Below, piece after piece: positions 1 to 12,506 of a stretch of DNA of 64,000 nt. Origin of the DNA: Volvox africanus (lineage: Eukaryota; Chlorophyta; Chlorophyceae; Chlamydomonadales; Volvocaceae). The DNA is taken from contig BSDZ01000004.1 in assembly GCA_030268105.1 (NCBI GenBank), positions 1,235,001 to 1,299,000 of the forward strand, written 5' to 3'. Numbering within the stretch: position 1 is the stretch's first letter; every line of letters starts with the position of its first letter. A program made the position numbers and the translations under genes. Under the pieces are notes generated by a model. The model made no database searches. It had not been told where the DNA came from and was given only the letters and a program-made list of their open reading frames with translations.

Positions 1-3000
1 CTCTACAGCCGCAGCCAGCTGCATGTCCATCTTGTAAACCTGATGGGGTGAAAATAGATCCATTTCTTTAATCGCATGCATCTTCGATCTGAGTGCATAC
101 CGTTGGTTTGGAGGGTCCCTTGCCGCAGACTCATGCATTTGGAGCCACTGAACCATACGTGCGAAATTTGGGCTTAGATCTTGATATGGGCCATCAAAGG
201 ACACGGCGCTGCCTTGCCTTGCCGCTCACCTTGGGCGGGAGGTCCACCGGACCCGGCTCCGCTTCGACAGCACGGCGGACGTAGGCGGACAGGTTCATGG
301 CCACAGGCAGACCTGCGAGTGTGAGCAGGTATAGCGGCTATTGTGTATCGGCTAACTGCTTTGGCATGAGTTTCGAGCTCTCATCAGAGTGCTCTTCGCT
401 CCTTCACAAATTTGTCTGATTCATATAATACTATTCAATACTTAGGGGCAAGGTACTGCTGAGGAGCTGGAGGCAGGCTTAATATTCTTTTTACTTACTC
501 GCACAACATATGGCTGGAAACAGCACGGGAAAGCTCTGCCTCACTCCCTCTACGCTCCGCATTTTGCCCCATCACTCATACATCTCGGGCACCACCACTA
601 ACAACCGTTGTTATAATACTCCTTCCTGCCCTGCGAACGACCACAAGACCAGTCCGCCAGCCAATACTGGATTGGCTATATAGGCACCCACCTTATACAG
701 GTCAGGTTCTATGTTTCTTTCTTCACCCCATACCGCGCAGCGATAAACCGGTCGCACCTGTTGTCGTACTGGCCAAGTTGTCTGCCGCATAGCTCACCAC
801 CACCACCGAATCCGCGGGGCCGTAGTACACGGACGACAAGGCCGGAAGCTGCGTGACCGCCTCGTTCAGTGCCTGCTTCAGCGCGTCTGAGTCCATTGGC
901 TCGTGCCAGTGCCGCGCTAAAATGGCATCCTCGTGGGCCAGCTTGGCGGACGGCGGGAGCAGATCGGCGGCGGCCTGCGCGGCCCGGTTGGATCCCCATC
1001 ATTTTGGCATGTTGGTGTGGGAGTTGGTGTCAAACGTTACAGAGTAGTGCGTACATAGGCGCCACCAAACCTGTCCAGGCTTATCTTTACCGTGGCGCTA
1101 CATCTACATCATTATATTCTTACGTCAAGTCATCATTCATCATTGTGCAGCCTACTTCCGCCTGTCGAGGATATAGCCAATGTATGTTTTCCCGAATCGC
1201 TCATTGCCTCTGCGTTACATCGGTCGTCTATGCAGACTGAGCTCACCTGTAGCAGCTGGTACCGCTCAATGGTGGCAATCGGCAAGCCCGCGGCCTCCGC
1301 CTGCCGGAGTGAATGGCGTCCATGACGACAGTACGTGAGCAATACGGATGCAAATGGAACAAGCCCATTCAACTTGGGAGTTGATGCTCTAAGAGCACAA
1401 GCCCAATTATGTATCAAAATCTGAGCAAGTTGAAGGCAAGATCTGCGGCAGACTTCCGCGTCAGGTCAGCATGTAAGCAGCCCTTGACGAACACGTTCAT
1501 GCGCCTCGTTCCCGAAGCCCGCCCGTACCCACCAAGCCAACCAAGTCCGCACAGACACACACCCAGGATGCTCCTGCATGTCCTCTCGCTAAGTCTGCAG
1601 GATCGTGTCCAATGAGATAGAAAGCCGACTCCTCTTTGCAGTTACCCAGCCCACGTACCTGGAGAGCCGTGCGACGCAGGCTCTTACTCAGCACGTCGAG
1701 ACCCTTGCCCATGGCGAAAGCGCCGCTAGCCGCCAGTGCCGCGTCGCCCGCCACAGCTGCCGCATCCGCAAAGGCGTTGCCGCCCGGCATCATCATCACC
1801 CTCAGCATGTGCGCCTCAACCGCTTCTACGTCTAGCGTCCCCGCATGCGTGAAAAGACCCTCTGGGCCCTTGCCGTACGTATACGGCTTGCTTTGCATCT
1901 CCTTCTCTGTGAGCGGTGGCCATGCACCAGAGGAGCCGAATATGCCACTGTTGACAGCTGAACCGCCGGCTAAGGTGGCAATCATGTCGAGCGGCGACGT
2001 GGGAGAGTCAGGGCGGGGTGGTATCGAGCGCACGAAGCCCGTCGTAAGGCCAGCAGCCGCGGTGGCGAGCTGGTCGCCCTCAACAACGAGCGCGTAGTCG
2101 TCGGACGATTCCGGCCGAGGTCCGAAGACTGAAGCCTGCCGGTCGGGGCCGAGTGCGGCCAGGGCGCCCTCCAGAGCAGCCAACGCAGCCGTCTCCGCCG
2201 CCGCTACGTTGCCCGTCTCCGTGAGATCTTCATCCGCTTCTAATGACGCCATATTGCGCGCCACCTGCTCTAGCAGTGAGTGCATCACCAACGGCACGCT
2301 AACGCGCTCTGGCGTCACACTGTCTAGCAGCGCGCCGTAGTAGCCAAGGCTTAGGGGTGGTTGTCGCTGTGCTTGCGGCGGGGCGCCATCACCAGCACCG
2401 TCCGCGGTTGTTCCCTCCACGGCGAACGGTTGCGGCTGCGGTGGCGGCTGCGGTGGCGGCGGCGGTGTCGGCGCACGCACACCGCCCGGTACAGCTGCCC
2501 CCACTGACGGCGCAGTTGCGATTGGCGGCGCCGCTGGCGCAGGAGGTCCCTTATCGGAGGTGGCCGTGGCATCGGGGGTTTGTGGGTCTTCCAACTGGTT
2601 GCAATCGTAAACTTTGACTGAGGCGCGCCATTCCTCGTACGCACGCACGTGCGACGCCAGGCGGTGCAATACCGCAGCCAGGGTGTCATACCCAGGGGAG
2701 TCCTCCGGGGCGGCCGCTGCAGCCGCAGCCTCAGCGGCAGCTGCGGCTGCCGCAGCCGCAGCCGCAGCCTTACCTTTTGGACCGCCCTTGGGTGCCGCGG
2801 CAGCGGCTGTTCCCTTCTTGCCACCTTTCTTCGGTTCCACCTCCTCAGTACCTGCTTGTGAAAGGACGTGTAGCGGGGGACTGTTGGTCGAACACAAGAG
2901 AAGTGACGGACTCCAATTCGCCAACCCCGAGCAGCAGCCGAATAGGCAACAAGTATGTAATGTGCTTCGTGGGCTCAGCGGTTTCTTTGCCATCAGGTCT

Positions 3001-5855
3001 CAGCGGCCCAGAGCTATGCCCATCTTGCCATCCATCCTCTCCCCTGTCTGCCTCCCTCCCTACTCCCACGCTGTGCCCAAACATCGACATCCGTGACTTT
3101 AAACATGAGCTGTGCATATCAATGTCCCTGAACATACATGGCACTGCGTCCGCAATGATATTTGCAGGCAAATAGCGACAGCAGACGGCACCGCAGGCAG
3201 GATGGGCACCAAAAGTTACTACACCCCATCACCCCAGACCCTGGTCTTTTCCTCTTGCCCTTCCATCCGTCCCTACTTGGCGGTGCAGGCGGTTCATATC
3301 GCGGTACCTCCACCTCCAGCGGCGCCAGTCGTGCAAGCAGGTCCTCCCACAGTGCTGCCTCGGCCGCCGTCTTGACCTCCGAGTACCAGGCCGACGGTGT
3401 CGGGGGCGGTGGCGGCTCGTCACCATCCTCTGGAAGCGGGGCTGATGCTGCAGTCGGCTTGGCCCACACCACAGCACGCAGCGGGGCCCCCGCTGCGAGC
3501 GCTTGACGGATCGTCTCCACCGACAGGCTAAGGCCACTGAACGTATAGGTCTGATAGCAGACAAAAGGATCGCCCTGTACTGCCTGCACGCGAGCAGCCG
3601 CCTCCACTGCGTGGGCCATAATGTGAAAGCGGTGAGGGCTTATCATCAAATAGGGGGAAAAGACTGAGCCACTAAAGTTCAGTCCTAAATGCGACGTTTT
3701 CCGGGCCGAGGAGGGCAGAAAAAAATGCATCGCCTTCAGCATGGTTTGGGATGTGTCCTTGTAACCAGATCCGCAGTGACGCGGCGAGGGCCCAAAGCGC
3801 AAAAAGCACGTAGTAGACCGCAGCAACTTTTGTCTAAGACGTCCCTTGTCCTCGCTTACCGTTATCCCTGACCTTGGCCTCCGCCTCTTGCAACTTCGTG
3901 CGAGCCTGCGCCAAAGCTAGTTCCTCCTGCAGCCGATGAGACAACACGTTTTCAGTCGGTGTATGCCACCTAAACTGAACGCCTCTACACGCGCATCCTG
4001 ACGCTACTAAATTTGGGTGCACACCCAAATTGAACTTTGCAATTTAAAATGCGTAATTCCCAAGTCAAACTCTACTGAAGAAATCCCATAGTTCCATTCC
4101 TACCTTAAAACCCAACAGCACCCATGTCACCAACACCAAGCACACACCCACCTGAGAAGCCTCTGGGGATGGCGGCGGGGGCGCCTCAGTGCCATCATTG
4201 GCAATCGAGTTGGCCCCGCCGCCATCCTCGGCCTCTTCCGCAGCCAGCGCCGCCCTGCGCTCTGCCTCCTCTATAGCTGCTCGCTGCGCCGCTTCCAGCA
4301 CATGCTGAGCTGCCGCCACGGCCTCGTTAGCCGCTGCCAAGGCAGCTTCAGCGGCCTGGAGGAGCAAAACACCACAAACACGCAGCCGGAGAAGGTTTCG
4401 CGGGTTATAGACATTCATGAACAGGAGGGTAAGGAAGCTGAGTCCGAGAGAGATGAGAAACAGGCTCCGACAGCACATGTAAGCTGCTGGCCGGCTAGGG
4501 GCCCCGATCTGTATGTATGATAAACCCTCACCAAAATGCCGTGTCTAGGAAATTCAGTGGTGGGCACACCGTCCCAAACGTTTCTCTTTTGCGAGGCGCT
4601 GACCAACAACAGTTCGTGAAGTTCACGTAGAATGCACCGGCCGGAGGTGCTCCCCATCGGGATGGCCAGAGTTGCGGCCATACACCCTTGACCCTCTTCC
4701 GCCTGTGCACCCTCTTCCTTAGCCTGCTTTCCACGCGCCCATTGCCCACCTGAACCTCCTCCTGTGCAGCCTGCAGCCGGGTGCGACGACGGTGCAGCTC
4801 CACGCGCCAATCCGCTACCTGGTCTCGTGCGAACCGCTCAGCCAGGAGGGTGGCACACAGCTCCGCTCCAAAGCTGCATGGCGGCAGCCGGCGGGATGTG
4901 ATGCAGAAGCGGAAGGAGGGAGGCATCTAAACGGCATCCACGGTGCTGCAAATTGTGCAGTGTCAGCCCCCAACTGCGTCAGGCCTAATTCAGCTTTTGC
5001 ACCGAGCGATCCGATTATGTACACGCCTGCTCCGCTAGGATGGCGCCGCTGGTGAGCGGAGCCATGTGAAGATGCCGTGTGGGGATGTGAAGACGTGAAA
5101 CTACGGTCACCCATGTATCCTAGCTGTGCAGTTTATGCATGACAGTTAGCTCACTCGGCTCTCCGGTGAATGGGTTAGACAAAGAAGGCTAATATCCTCC
5201 TTGGCACTGTCAGTCTCCTGTTGTATCCAGGAGGATACTATCTACGAGCTTAGCTACAGATGATCACCCGAGTAACAATTTGCAATATCCCCCCCGCTTT
5301 GAGACGCCCTCATATTGACACTTACGTGCATGTGTCCGGCCCGTGTCCCTCCGCTATGTGCGCATCCATGACGGCTTTCGCCTCCTGCCCCAGCATTGTC
5401 GAGGTGTCGAGGCGCAGAACTGCATCTGGTATCGATATATGGCGTGTCAGCTCTTTCCGCTTCAGTGTCTGGTGAATCCCCCTCGCGTCCGTCCCGGGCG
5501 CATACTCGATGATGCTCACGACTGGCTTCCATGTGACCACGAATGGGCATTCTGTAAGCTCCTTGTACTCTTGAGGAAGCTGTAGAAGGAAAATAATCCA
5601 GGTATGTGGTTTAGGAAGTGGGTGCATTAATGTTTGCCATGTTTGGACGAAACTTCCGTCACAAACTCTTGCCGACAGCGTCAATGACAAGAGAGTTTCA
5701 TTTAATCAGGGAATAGGATTCACAATCATGCAAGGAACCGCGGTCTCTAAGGTCTGTTGGAATGGAACATGCTTGAGGCGCCCTACCGCTTCATCGGGAC
5801 TCGGATCCGGTGGAGGTGGAGGTGGTGCCTCCGGCTTTTTTGATTTAGGAGGCAT
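1..5855 (-). CDS. PF6: PF6/SPAG17-like central-apparatus protein, 5' part (3' end off window)
   Basis: PF6 (animal SPAG17) is a scaffold of the C1a projection of the flagellar central pair and is needed for motility. Phase-consistent exons are 5855-5724, 5579-5326, 4873-4750, 4355-4152, 3926-3860, 3606-3277 and 2851-1659 (768 codons), then less certain pieces 1300-1247, about 990-758, 312-230 and 39-1. The start MPPKSKKPEAP is followed by a proline run. Exons 3-5 encode Glu/Arg/Ala-rich helix (likely coiled coil), and exon 7 has a long Ala run. Family-diagnostic stretches are YYGALLDSVTPERVSVPLVM with HSLLEQV in exon 7, EMQSK further on, and a later segment with SSVYYGPADSVVVVSY resembling the SPAG17 region after the linker. 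The 3' end lies beyond the left edge. A small exon probably exists near 1420-1500 but was not resolved, and the exon near 990 lacks a visible AG acceptor. Family assignment is firm; exact exon edges after 1659 are not. Confidence 0.85.
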
Positions 5856-6207
5856 TTGCCTCAACACTGTATTGTCAAGAAATTGTAAGTTCCATTCTGC
5901 GGTATAAGAAATTATGCTCCCATGATGACCTTAAAACAAGCAATTCAAGTCTAAATCAATGAGATAAGGACAAGCAATGGTTGTAAAACAGAGAACAGGA
6001 ACAAGTACTTTGTACGGAAAACGGAAGTTGTCCTTTTCCGCAGCCTGGGCACTGAAAATACTTCAGACGTGGTTTTTGCAGCAATTGTGCTGCATGTGTC
6101 TCATCGCTGGACAAGCTACCGTAAGACTGTTAGCATAGAGTGCAGTAGCTGCACGAGGGCGGTTGCTGCTGGCCGTTAGGTAAAAGGCGTCAGCTGCGGC
6201 AGGCGAT
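5856..6207. promoter_or_regulatory. Divergent promoter between PF6 (-) and NDUFA9 (+)
   Basis: Only 352 bp separate the two inferred start codons, so both 5' UTRs and both promoters must lie here. I see no clear TATA box and no tRNA or other RNA gene. The boundaries are the two ATGs; transcription starts are not visible. Confidence 0.5.
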
Positions 6208-9200
6208 ATGTTGCCTGTACTTGCAAGGAATGCGGCTGGCTCTGCGTTAGCGCGTTTGGCAGGTGGGCGCACAAATTTTCCTATCTGGTAATCTTGTAAT
6301 TTCAGTTAGTACCTGTGTGCATATAGCGATCATAGTTATGTTGAAGGCATGTTTGAAGGTGCGGTGTTTCCTGGCTATCAGGTCTGCGCTGGGTTGCCGC
6401 TGCCTCCTCAAACCGCGAATACAGCAGCATTCTGACTGCTGAGAAGCATGGTCCAGGTGGAAGGTCATCGGTAAGATGCGTGGATGAGAGGTGACTTGCT
6501 GAGACTTCAGTCTGAGCTCATCTTGGCTTGAGGCTGCAGGTCAGCGGCATCGTCGCTACCGTCTTCGGCAGCAACGGCTTCGTTGGTTCTTACATCGTCA
6601 ACGAGCTGGCTAGACGTGGCTCCCAGGTTGTTTGTCCGTTCCGGAGCACGGAGAACGAAGCAATGCACCTCAAGCAAATGGGTGACCTTGGACAGGTACA
6701 GTCGCACACTTATTGTATCTGCTTTTTCGCACAGCTTTCGGCTTTCTCCCGTGTTGATTTTACTCCTGTTGCTGCATGCCCAATACCCGAAACCCTATCC
6801 GGCACGCAGATTGTGCTGCTGCCGGAACTAGACATCCGAGACGATGAGCAAATTAAACGGGCTATAAGCAGGTCCAATGTGGTCATCAACTGCATTGGGA
6901 TGAGGCTACAAACTATGAACTGGAGCTTTGAGGATGTGCATGTGGACTTTCCTAAGCGGCTTGCGAAGTAGGTGGCCCTTTTCCCTTTATGCCGTAAGTC
7001 TACTTGAGGACAGATGCCGCACCATGGGGGTTTAGACTAACACGCCCACGGACAGAATTTTAAACGTTGTCTTTGGTCATTTTAAAGGTTTGCGAGAGGG
7101 CCGGTATGTTCAGGGAAAATACCACATGAATTTGCGTGCTGTGACCGGGGTTTCAAACTGCGGCTTTTATATATTCTCGTGATATTTTATACGAATTTAA
7201 ACAAACGTCACATTGCACAGGCGGGAATGCACTAAAGGTATAACCGTGGCTCTTTATGTCGCCCGACAGGATTGCCGCAGAGTCTGGACATGTGGACCGC
7301 CTGATCCATTTTAGCGATATGGGGGCAGATGTAGACCACGCGTCCAAGCGCATGCGCACGAAGGCTTTGGGCGATGAGGCGGTGCGGGCAGCATTCCCTT
7401 CCGCAACGATCGTGCGGTGAGTTCGTTTGCTTGCTACCCTGCTCCGCTGCTTCTTCTCAGGCGTGCATTTCCTCATCCGTTGGGCTAGTCTTTCGTGCAA
7501 TGCAAGTCAGGCACAGCGGCCAACAGTTACGAGTTTGTGGCCTTGGGTTACCTGCCACCTTACATGCAAGTGTGCATAATTTGATGGCAAGGATGCTAGT
7601 CCACCGAATTAGGGGCTGCTGGTGCCACGAAAACATCAAAAGGGCTTCATCCTTTAATTGCAACGATGTCATAGCGATCAAGCAGCTTCGTATGACCGTC
7701 TTTCCTGGGACAGCTCCAATCCACGAATCGCCACATGATAAACCCGAAGGACTCAGAAGGATATCCGCCCTTACAATGCTTTGCTATTATACCTTGGCCC
7801 CCATACTTATCCGGTTGCACTCCAACATATCGCTTGAAAACCCATCAGGCCGGCCGACATCGTGGGCATTGAGGATCATTTTTACAACTATCTGATTTAC
7901 CAGCTGACGCTGACAGTTTTTGCACCTGTGGTGGAGACGGGGTCCAACAAGGTGCAGCCTACATATGTGCTGGACGTTGCGGATGCAGTGGCGGCAGCGC
8001 TGCGCAAGCCGGAGACCAAGGGCCAGACGTACTATCTCGGAGGCCCGGAGGTGCTGACGTAAGCTTTTACTGGGGTCGGGTGAAATACGAGACTGGGACT
8101 GTATGGGCAAAGGGGAAACGGCGGTTGACAAGACTTGTTGGATGCTGCATGTAGGGGAATGTGGCTTTGTGTGATCAGGGACAGTCGTGGATGGCCTTGT
8201 GACATAAAACCCACCAACATGGCAGTGTGGACCACAGTCTGGTGGTTCAGTCCCCGTGGGTTGAAGGTGCCTTCTGACGTATTACCCTTACATATCAAGA
8301 TGACGGATATGGTGCTATCACTCCAGCATATATCCGATTCATCTGGAATGGGGGATAAATGCCCCAGTTGTCCGCCGCCGTTTGTCTACCCGTAACCAGC
8401 CTTTGGTTTCACCGTCCAACCTCTGGTAAACACCCATTCAATCGTCACACAATTCTTATGCCTTACACAACAAGCCAACAGCGATGTCTTACCTCCATTT
8501 CGTCTTTCCTCATTTCGTCTTTCCTCATTCTCAAATTAGTCCTGCCTTGATTGTTGTATGCTGCGTCCTTTCTTGCCTTTGCAAGCAAAAATGCCTACAG
8601 TCCAGTGTTTGTAAACCCGTGTTTTGGGGGGGGGGGGAACAGTTACGTTTTCGTAACCAAAACGTATTTTGGGCTTTAGAAACAGTAATTAGGAAAATTG
8701 GTGGGGACTTGGGCTGGTTACTTCTGATGGATGGTACAAGGTGTACGATCCTGCTGGGATGTCTATAGGTAGATATTGGTCCAAGATGACCAATTATTTT
8801 GGAAATCAATCAATAGGGTAACATCTGCAGTTGGATTTAATAGAGTATAATGATTGTGTGAGGGGTTTTAAAATATTAGCTCTGGTTCACTGCTTGGGCA
8901 CCGGGCCCTTGGGCCCGGTAGATTGCACAGAAGAGGCATTTTTGCCTGGAAAACTTACAAAGCTATTTATGCAAATGATGATATGAAGCCCCCAAAGCTG
9001 TCGCTCTTCCAAAGACAAACGAACAATTTGCTAATAAGCTAGTTCTTAGTCAATGGCAAGCAGTTCCATCAGGTCAGTGGGGTTCTCCAGCCTGATGGCC
9101 CTGTGGATGTGCATGTATGCCCAGGACTTATTGACGTTCAGCACGTTGACATACACAGAAACCATTTCCAGTTTTCCACCTGGTGACGTGGTGAGCAGCC

Positions 9201-10399
9201 ACAAGTGGAGACATGCAGAGCAATAGTGAGAGGGAGCCATCCATTGAGTGAACGTTCTAAGAGCTGAGGCAAGGTGGTATTTAGGGGTTTTCATGCCCTG
9301 ATGGGGGTGCAAAAGGCCCCCCAGCCTTTTTTCCCATTTTAAGATTGCAACCACCGTAACGGGAAATGGTTTTTCATTGCTTGACTTGTACCCAAGATCA
9401 GACTCGCAAAAACGAAAAACACTGTTATGAACCCCGTCACTTCTACATGTGCATTTAACATGGATTTGTTTTACGTAAGTCTTTATAGACTGCTTACTAT
9501 TATCATTCTGACGATTATTGTCCCTTAACATGTGCGTACGATAGTTATTCGCCTTGTTGTTGCTCCGTGTCGGCGGTCTGCGCCACACGTGTTGCCATGC
9601 AGGATCCGTGAGGTGTACAACCTGCTGTTGAAGACGATGCGCATTCATCGTGATGACACTGTTCATTTGCCTGCCTGGGCTGTCAAGGCCATGTATAAGC
9701 CTATGGATGCTGTCCGCCGCATGGTGAGAGGAACCAGGGGCCAGGGAAACTTCCGCGGCATGGTGCTCTTCGTCCTTGAAATTTTCCCCTAATATACCTG
9801 TTCTGCACCATGCAATCCTATTCCTTATACCACGTGTGCGCAGCTGCCCGGCTTGCCTATGACCAGCCCATTGGCCACCGATGACTACGTGGAGGAGAGC
9901 CTGCGCGACAAGGTGGTGCCGGCTGACGCCCTGGGTTACGCAGATCTAGACATTGTACCGCAAAAGGTCACGGATGGACTTGCCATCGAGCCAGTTCGCC
10001 ACGCTCGTGTGGGCGGCTACAGGTGAAGTCTGCGGGTTGTCGGCCAGCACGATGCCCTGGACCGGTTAAGATTACGGTAGTGTGGGCTACGGCTCGTTGC
10101 TTTCTCAGTCAGTCGAGGATTTTGTGACTCGCACTGGGTGGGTCCGCAAAGCTCTGGGTTGCCACCCGGAAAATGGTGGAATCAGTTATAATTATTTATC
10201 ACACCGACAAGGAGGCCGTCTCTTGGTCTGCACCGAGATTGCATCTTTATTACTTTCTAAGATTGTACTCCTACAAACCCAAAACGCTTGCACTTGACAC
10301 TCCCGTCATTGCGTGCTTCCATGCAGGTGGGGGGATATGGCCACAGTGGCCAAGGACGTCCCAGAGTCGGTGCGGAAATACTACAATATTAAGCAATGA
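6208..10399 (+). CDS. NDUFA9: NADH:ubiquinone oxidoreductase 39 kDa subunit (NDUFA9), complete
   Basis: Accessory subunit of mitochondrial complex I, an atypical short-chain dehydrogenase fold that binds NADPH structurally. Nine exons in agreeing phase: 6208-6262, 6382-6470, 6540-6695, 6810-6967, 7270-7416, 7849-8058, 9603-9723, 9844-10022, 10327-10399, giving 395 residues, close to the family length. The N-terminus MLPVLARNAAGSALARLAG is Ala/Arg-rich without acidic residues, as in mitochondrial presequences. The nucleotide-binding motif is GPGGRSSVSGIVATVFGSNG with FVGSYIVNEL. Further matches are HLKQMGDLGQ, SNVVINCIG, SFEDVHVDFP, HFSDMGADVDHASKRMR and QPTYVLDVADAVAAAL. The protein ends YYNIKQ. 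The start is the first ATG giving a presequence and a phase-1 junction into exon 2. Intron 6 (8059-9602) is enlarged by an antisense repeat. Confidence 0.93.
8620..9310 (-). mobile_element. Dispersed repeat, copy A, antisense in NDUFA9 intron 6
   Basis: This stretch matches, in inverse orientation, the segment at about 54440-55120. Bases 8928-9060 and the reverse complement of 54701-54833 differ at one of 133 positions by my reading. The flanks are recognisably alike but more diverged and carry gaps. On the minus strand an ORF of 206 codons (9666-9046) ends inside the repeat; its tail, with LRTFTQWMAPSHYCSACLH and LENPTDLMELLAID, is partly shared with copy B, where stops interrupt it. No reverse transcriptase, transposase or terminal repeat was recognised, so the element class is open. 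Confidence 0.6.
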
Positions 10400-12506
10400 G
10401 CGCGACATGCACCTGCTTGCCGTCCCGCTCGGGCCGGCATGCTGCCGTGTGTGGGTGCTGAGAGGACGCCTGACGGATTGTTTGCGCGGCCTGCCCATCC
10501 TTGTTGCATGAAATGCTTGACTTGTTGAGGATCCGGTCTGTATGAAACTGGCTTATTGTATTAAAGTTATTGGTGTGGCAGATCTCTCATTTCTTGGGTT
10601 CTAACAGTTCTGTGGTAACTTCTTCAGCGCGGTCATAGAACGCTTTCCCTGGGACGTCGGGTTTGGTTTTGTAAGAATGTTGCATTTTGAGGAAAATATT
10701 AAAAAGCGTCTCACAACGTCTGGTTACAGCGCAAATGAATTTGGAAACGTGCATGCCTGGTGGGGCGGTTAAACACTGGAAACCTATTGATTCTGGGAAA
10801 GCCTGCCTGATTTGGGAAATGATTCCGGTGTATCAGTGATGCGTCCAAATTGCAACTGGATGAGTTGTTTTATATGGCCACCCCAAACAAGGATTGGAAT
10901 ATGATTTGAGAAGGGTAAATCATGTTTCTATGCCCTAGTGAGCCTACTGACACATTAAGGGAGCGGCTAGCCTGTGAATACCTATGCTAGGATGTCGTCT
11001 ACTTCGTTTACGGTGTGTGTATGTAATCAGATGTGCACAGGTGGACTTCACAGCAGATGTGCACCGCAATGCAGTACACTAATCTACGTTAACCAGACAC
11101 AAGCGCCCATTAGGTTCCAGTAAAGAAGGAACGTGATTAAGCTATGAGATGTATACAGATTGCGTTGGTGACTCCTTTGGGATAAGTCAGTCAGGAGTCA
11201 GGTGGACACTTAAAGGCATGGACATTGAAGATGAAGTGGAGTCTTTCATATCAACATTCAGAAGCCAGCGAACGCGTTTGGCTGGCCCTGCGTTACAAAC
11301 ATGTATACGGCAAGAAACCCGGTTGCAGAAGAGGTTAAGGCCTTAACTTGAGCACGAGGACGTTATTACTTGATTAGTTCACTACAATTACCGTGGGATA
11401 TCTCCCACGCTGTGAAAAGGCCAAGGGAAGACCGTAAATCGAACATCCGACGCTCATGAACCAACAAGTTATGTTTGTCCTTAGGAAGCTGGAAGTAAAG
11501 CTTTTAAGTTCGAATATGATAGTACAGGTTAGCAGCCGAGTAAGGGGTGTTTCAAGAATTCAGCCTTTTGCAATGGCCAACTTCCCATATGCCAACGAGT
11601 GCCATCCTAAACGTTTCCAACGCTAATAAAAATTGTTTGATTCAACAGACAAAGGAAAGTCGCCGGAACGAAAGGAAACGGTTCCAGGTGACAGGTTCTG
11701 TTGAGACGCATATTTCCAAGGCTGATATTCGCCTGGGCCATGCCATGATAAAAAAGCATTCATATTTGATTAAGAGATGTTTCAGCCGTCGGTCCTATCA
11801 GTGGTAGAAACATCTTGTCTCTTCAGGGAGCCGACTACTTGGAGGTCAGGATGAAGGGAATTATGCGGTTAAACCGCAAAACGACTACATCTAATTCCAA
11901 GGGATGAAACCATGCATACATCAGGGGAGCTTGGAAGATGCTATCATGAAGTACATCCAAACCCGCGCAAGGTCGCCCAAGTAGTCATTCCAACAAGTTT
12001 CTTAGCATATAGCGTTAGTAAGCTGAGTTTGGTTTAGAATCATTTACGCTATCTATGTTTAACCGCCTTCCTTAAAAGCTCACGGTTCTCCTCAAACTTC
12101 GACAAACGCAATTCTGTTTTCCCAGCGCTGCCTGGTCAAACATTTTGAGGCTTGTACCCTTATGCTTCTGGTGGTGCACAGTCGACAGCGCTGTTACGTC
12201 GGAGAGTCGGCTCTACTGCAGCCCCTTTCGGCGACGAGTCACAAGCTGACGGCTTTTTGGTGCCATTAGCACGGGAAATGTAGAAGCTTTGTTATGGAGT
12301 ACTTGATGGTAATTATGATGCGGGACTCAGGCGTTTCGTCGAGGACACACTCCTATCCTCGTTAGCGCGGGCTCATGGTGGTGCCTGGAAGAAGCTATGC
12401 GTGGTAGGTGTTACAAAGCTATTCACATAGATTTTAGGTTCCCAGGTATACAGCTCGCTCATGCCCCAATTTCCTGGCATCGGTGGGTGGCAGGGAAGGG
12501 GAACGT
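10400..12506. other. Intergenic stretch, no gene recognised
   Basis: Contains the NDUFA9 3' UTR and the upstream region of the next gene. Short open frames on both strands show no family resemblance or phase-linked splice sites. No RNA gene or tandem repeat stands out. Confidence 0.5.
10670..10674 (+). terminator. Putative polyadenylation signal TGTAA of NDUFA9
   Basis: First TGTAA I see after the NDUFA9 stop, about 270 bases downstream. TGTAA is the usual polyadenylation motif in volvocine algae. The call rests on motif and position only. Confidence 0.35.
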
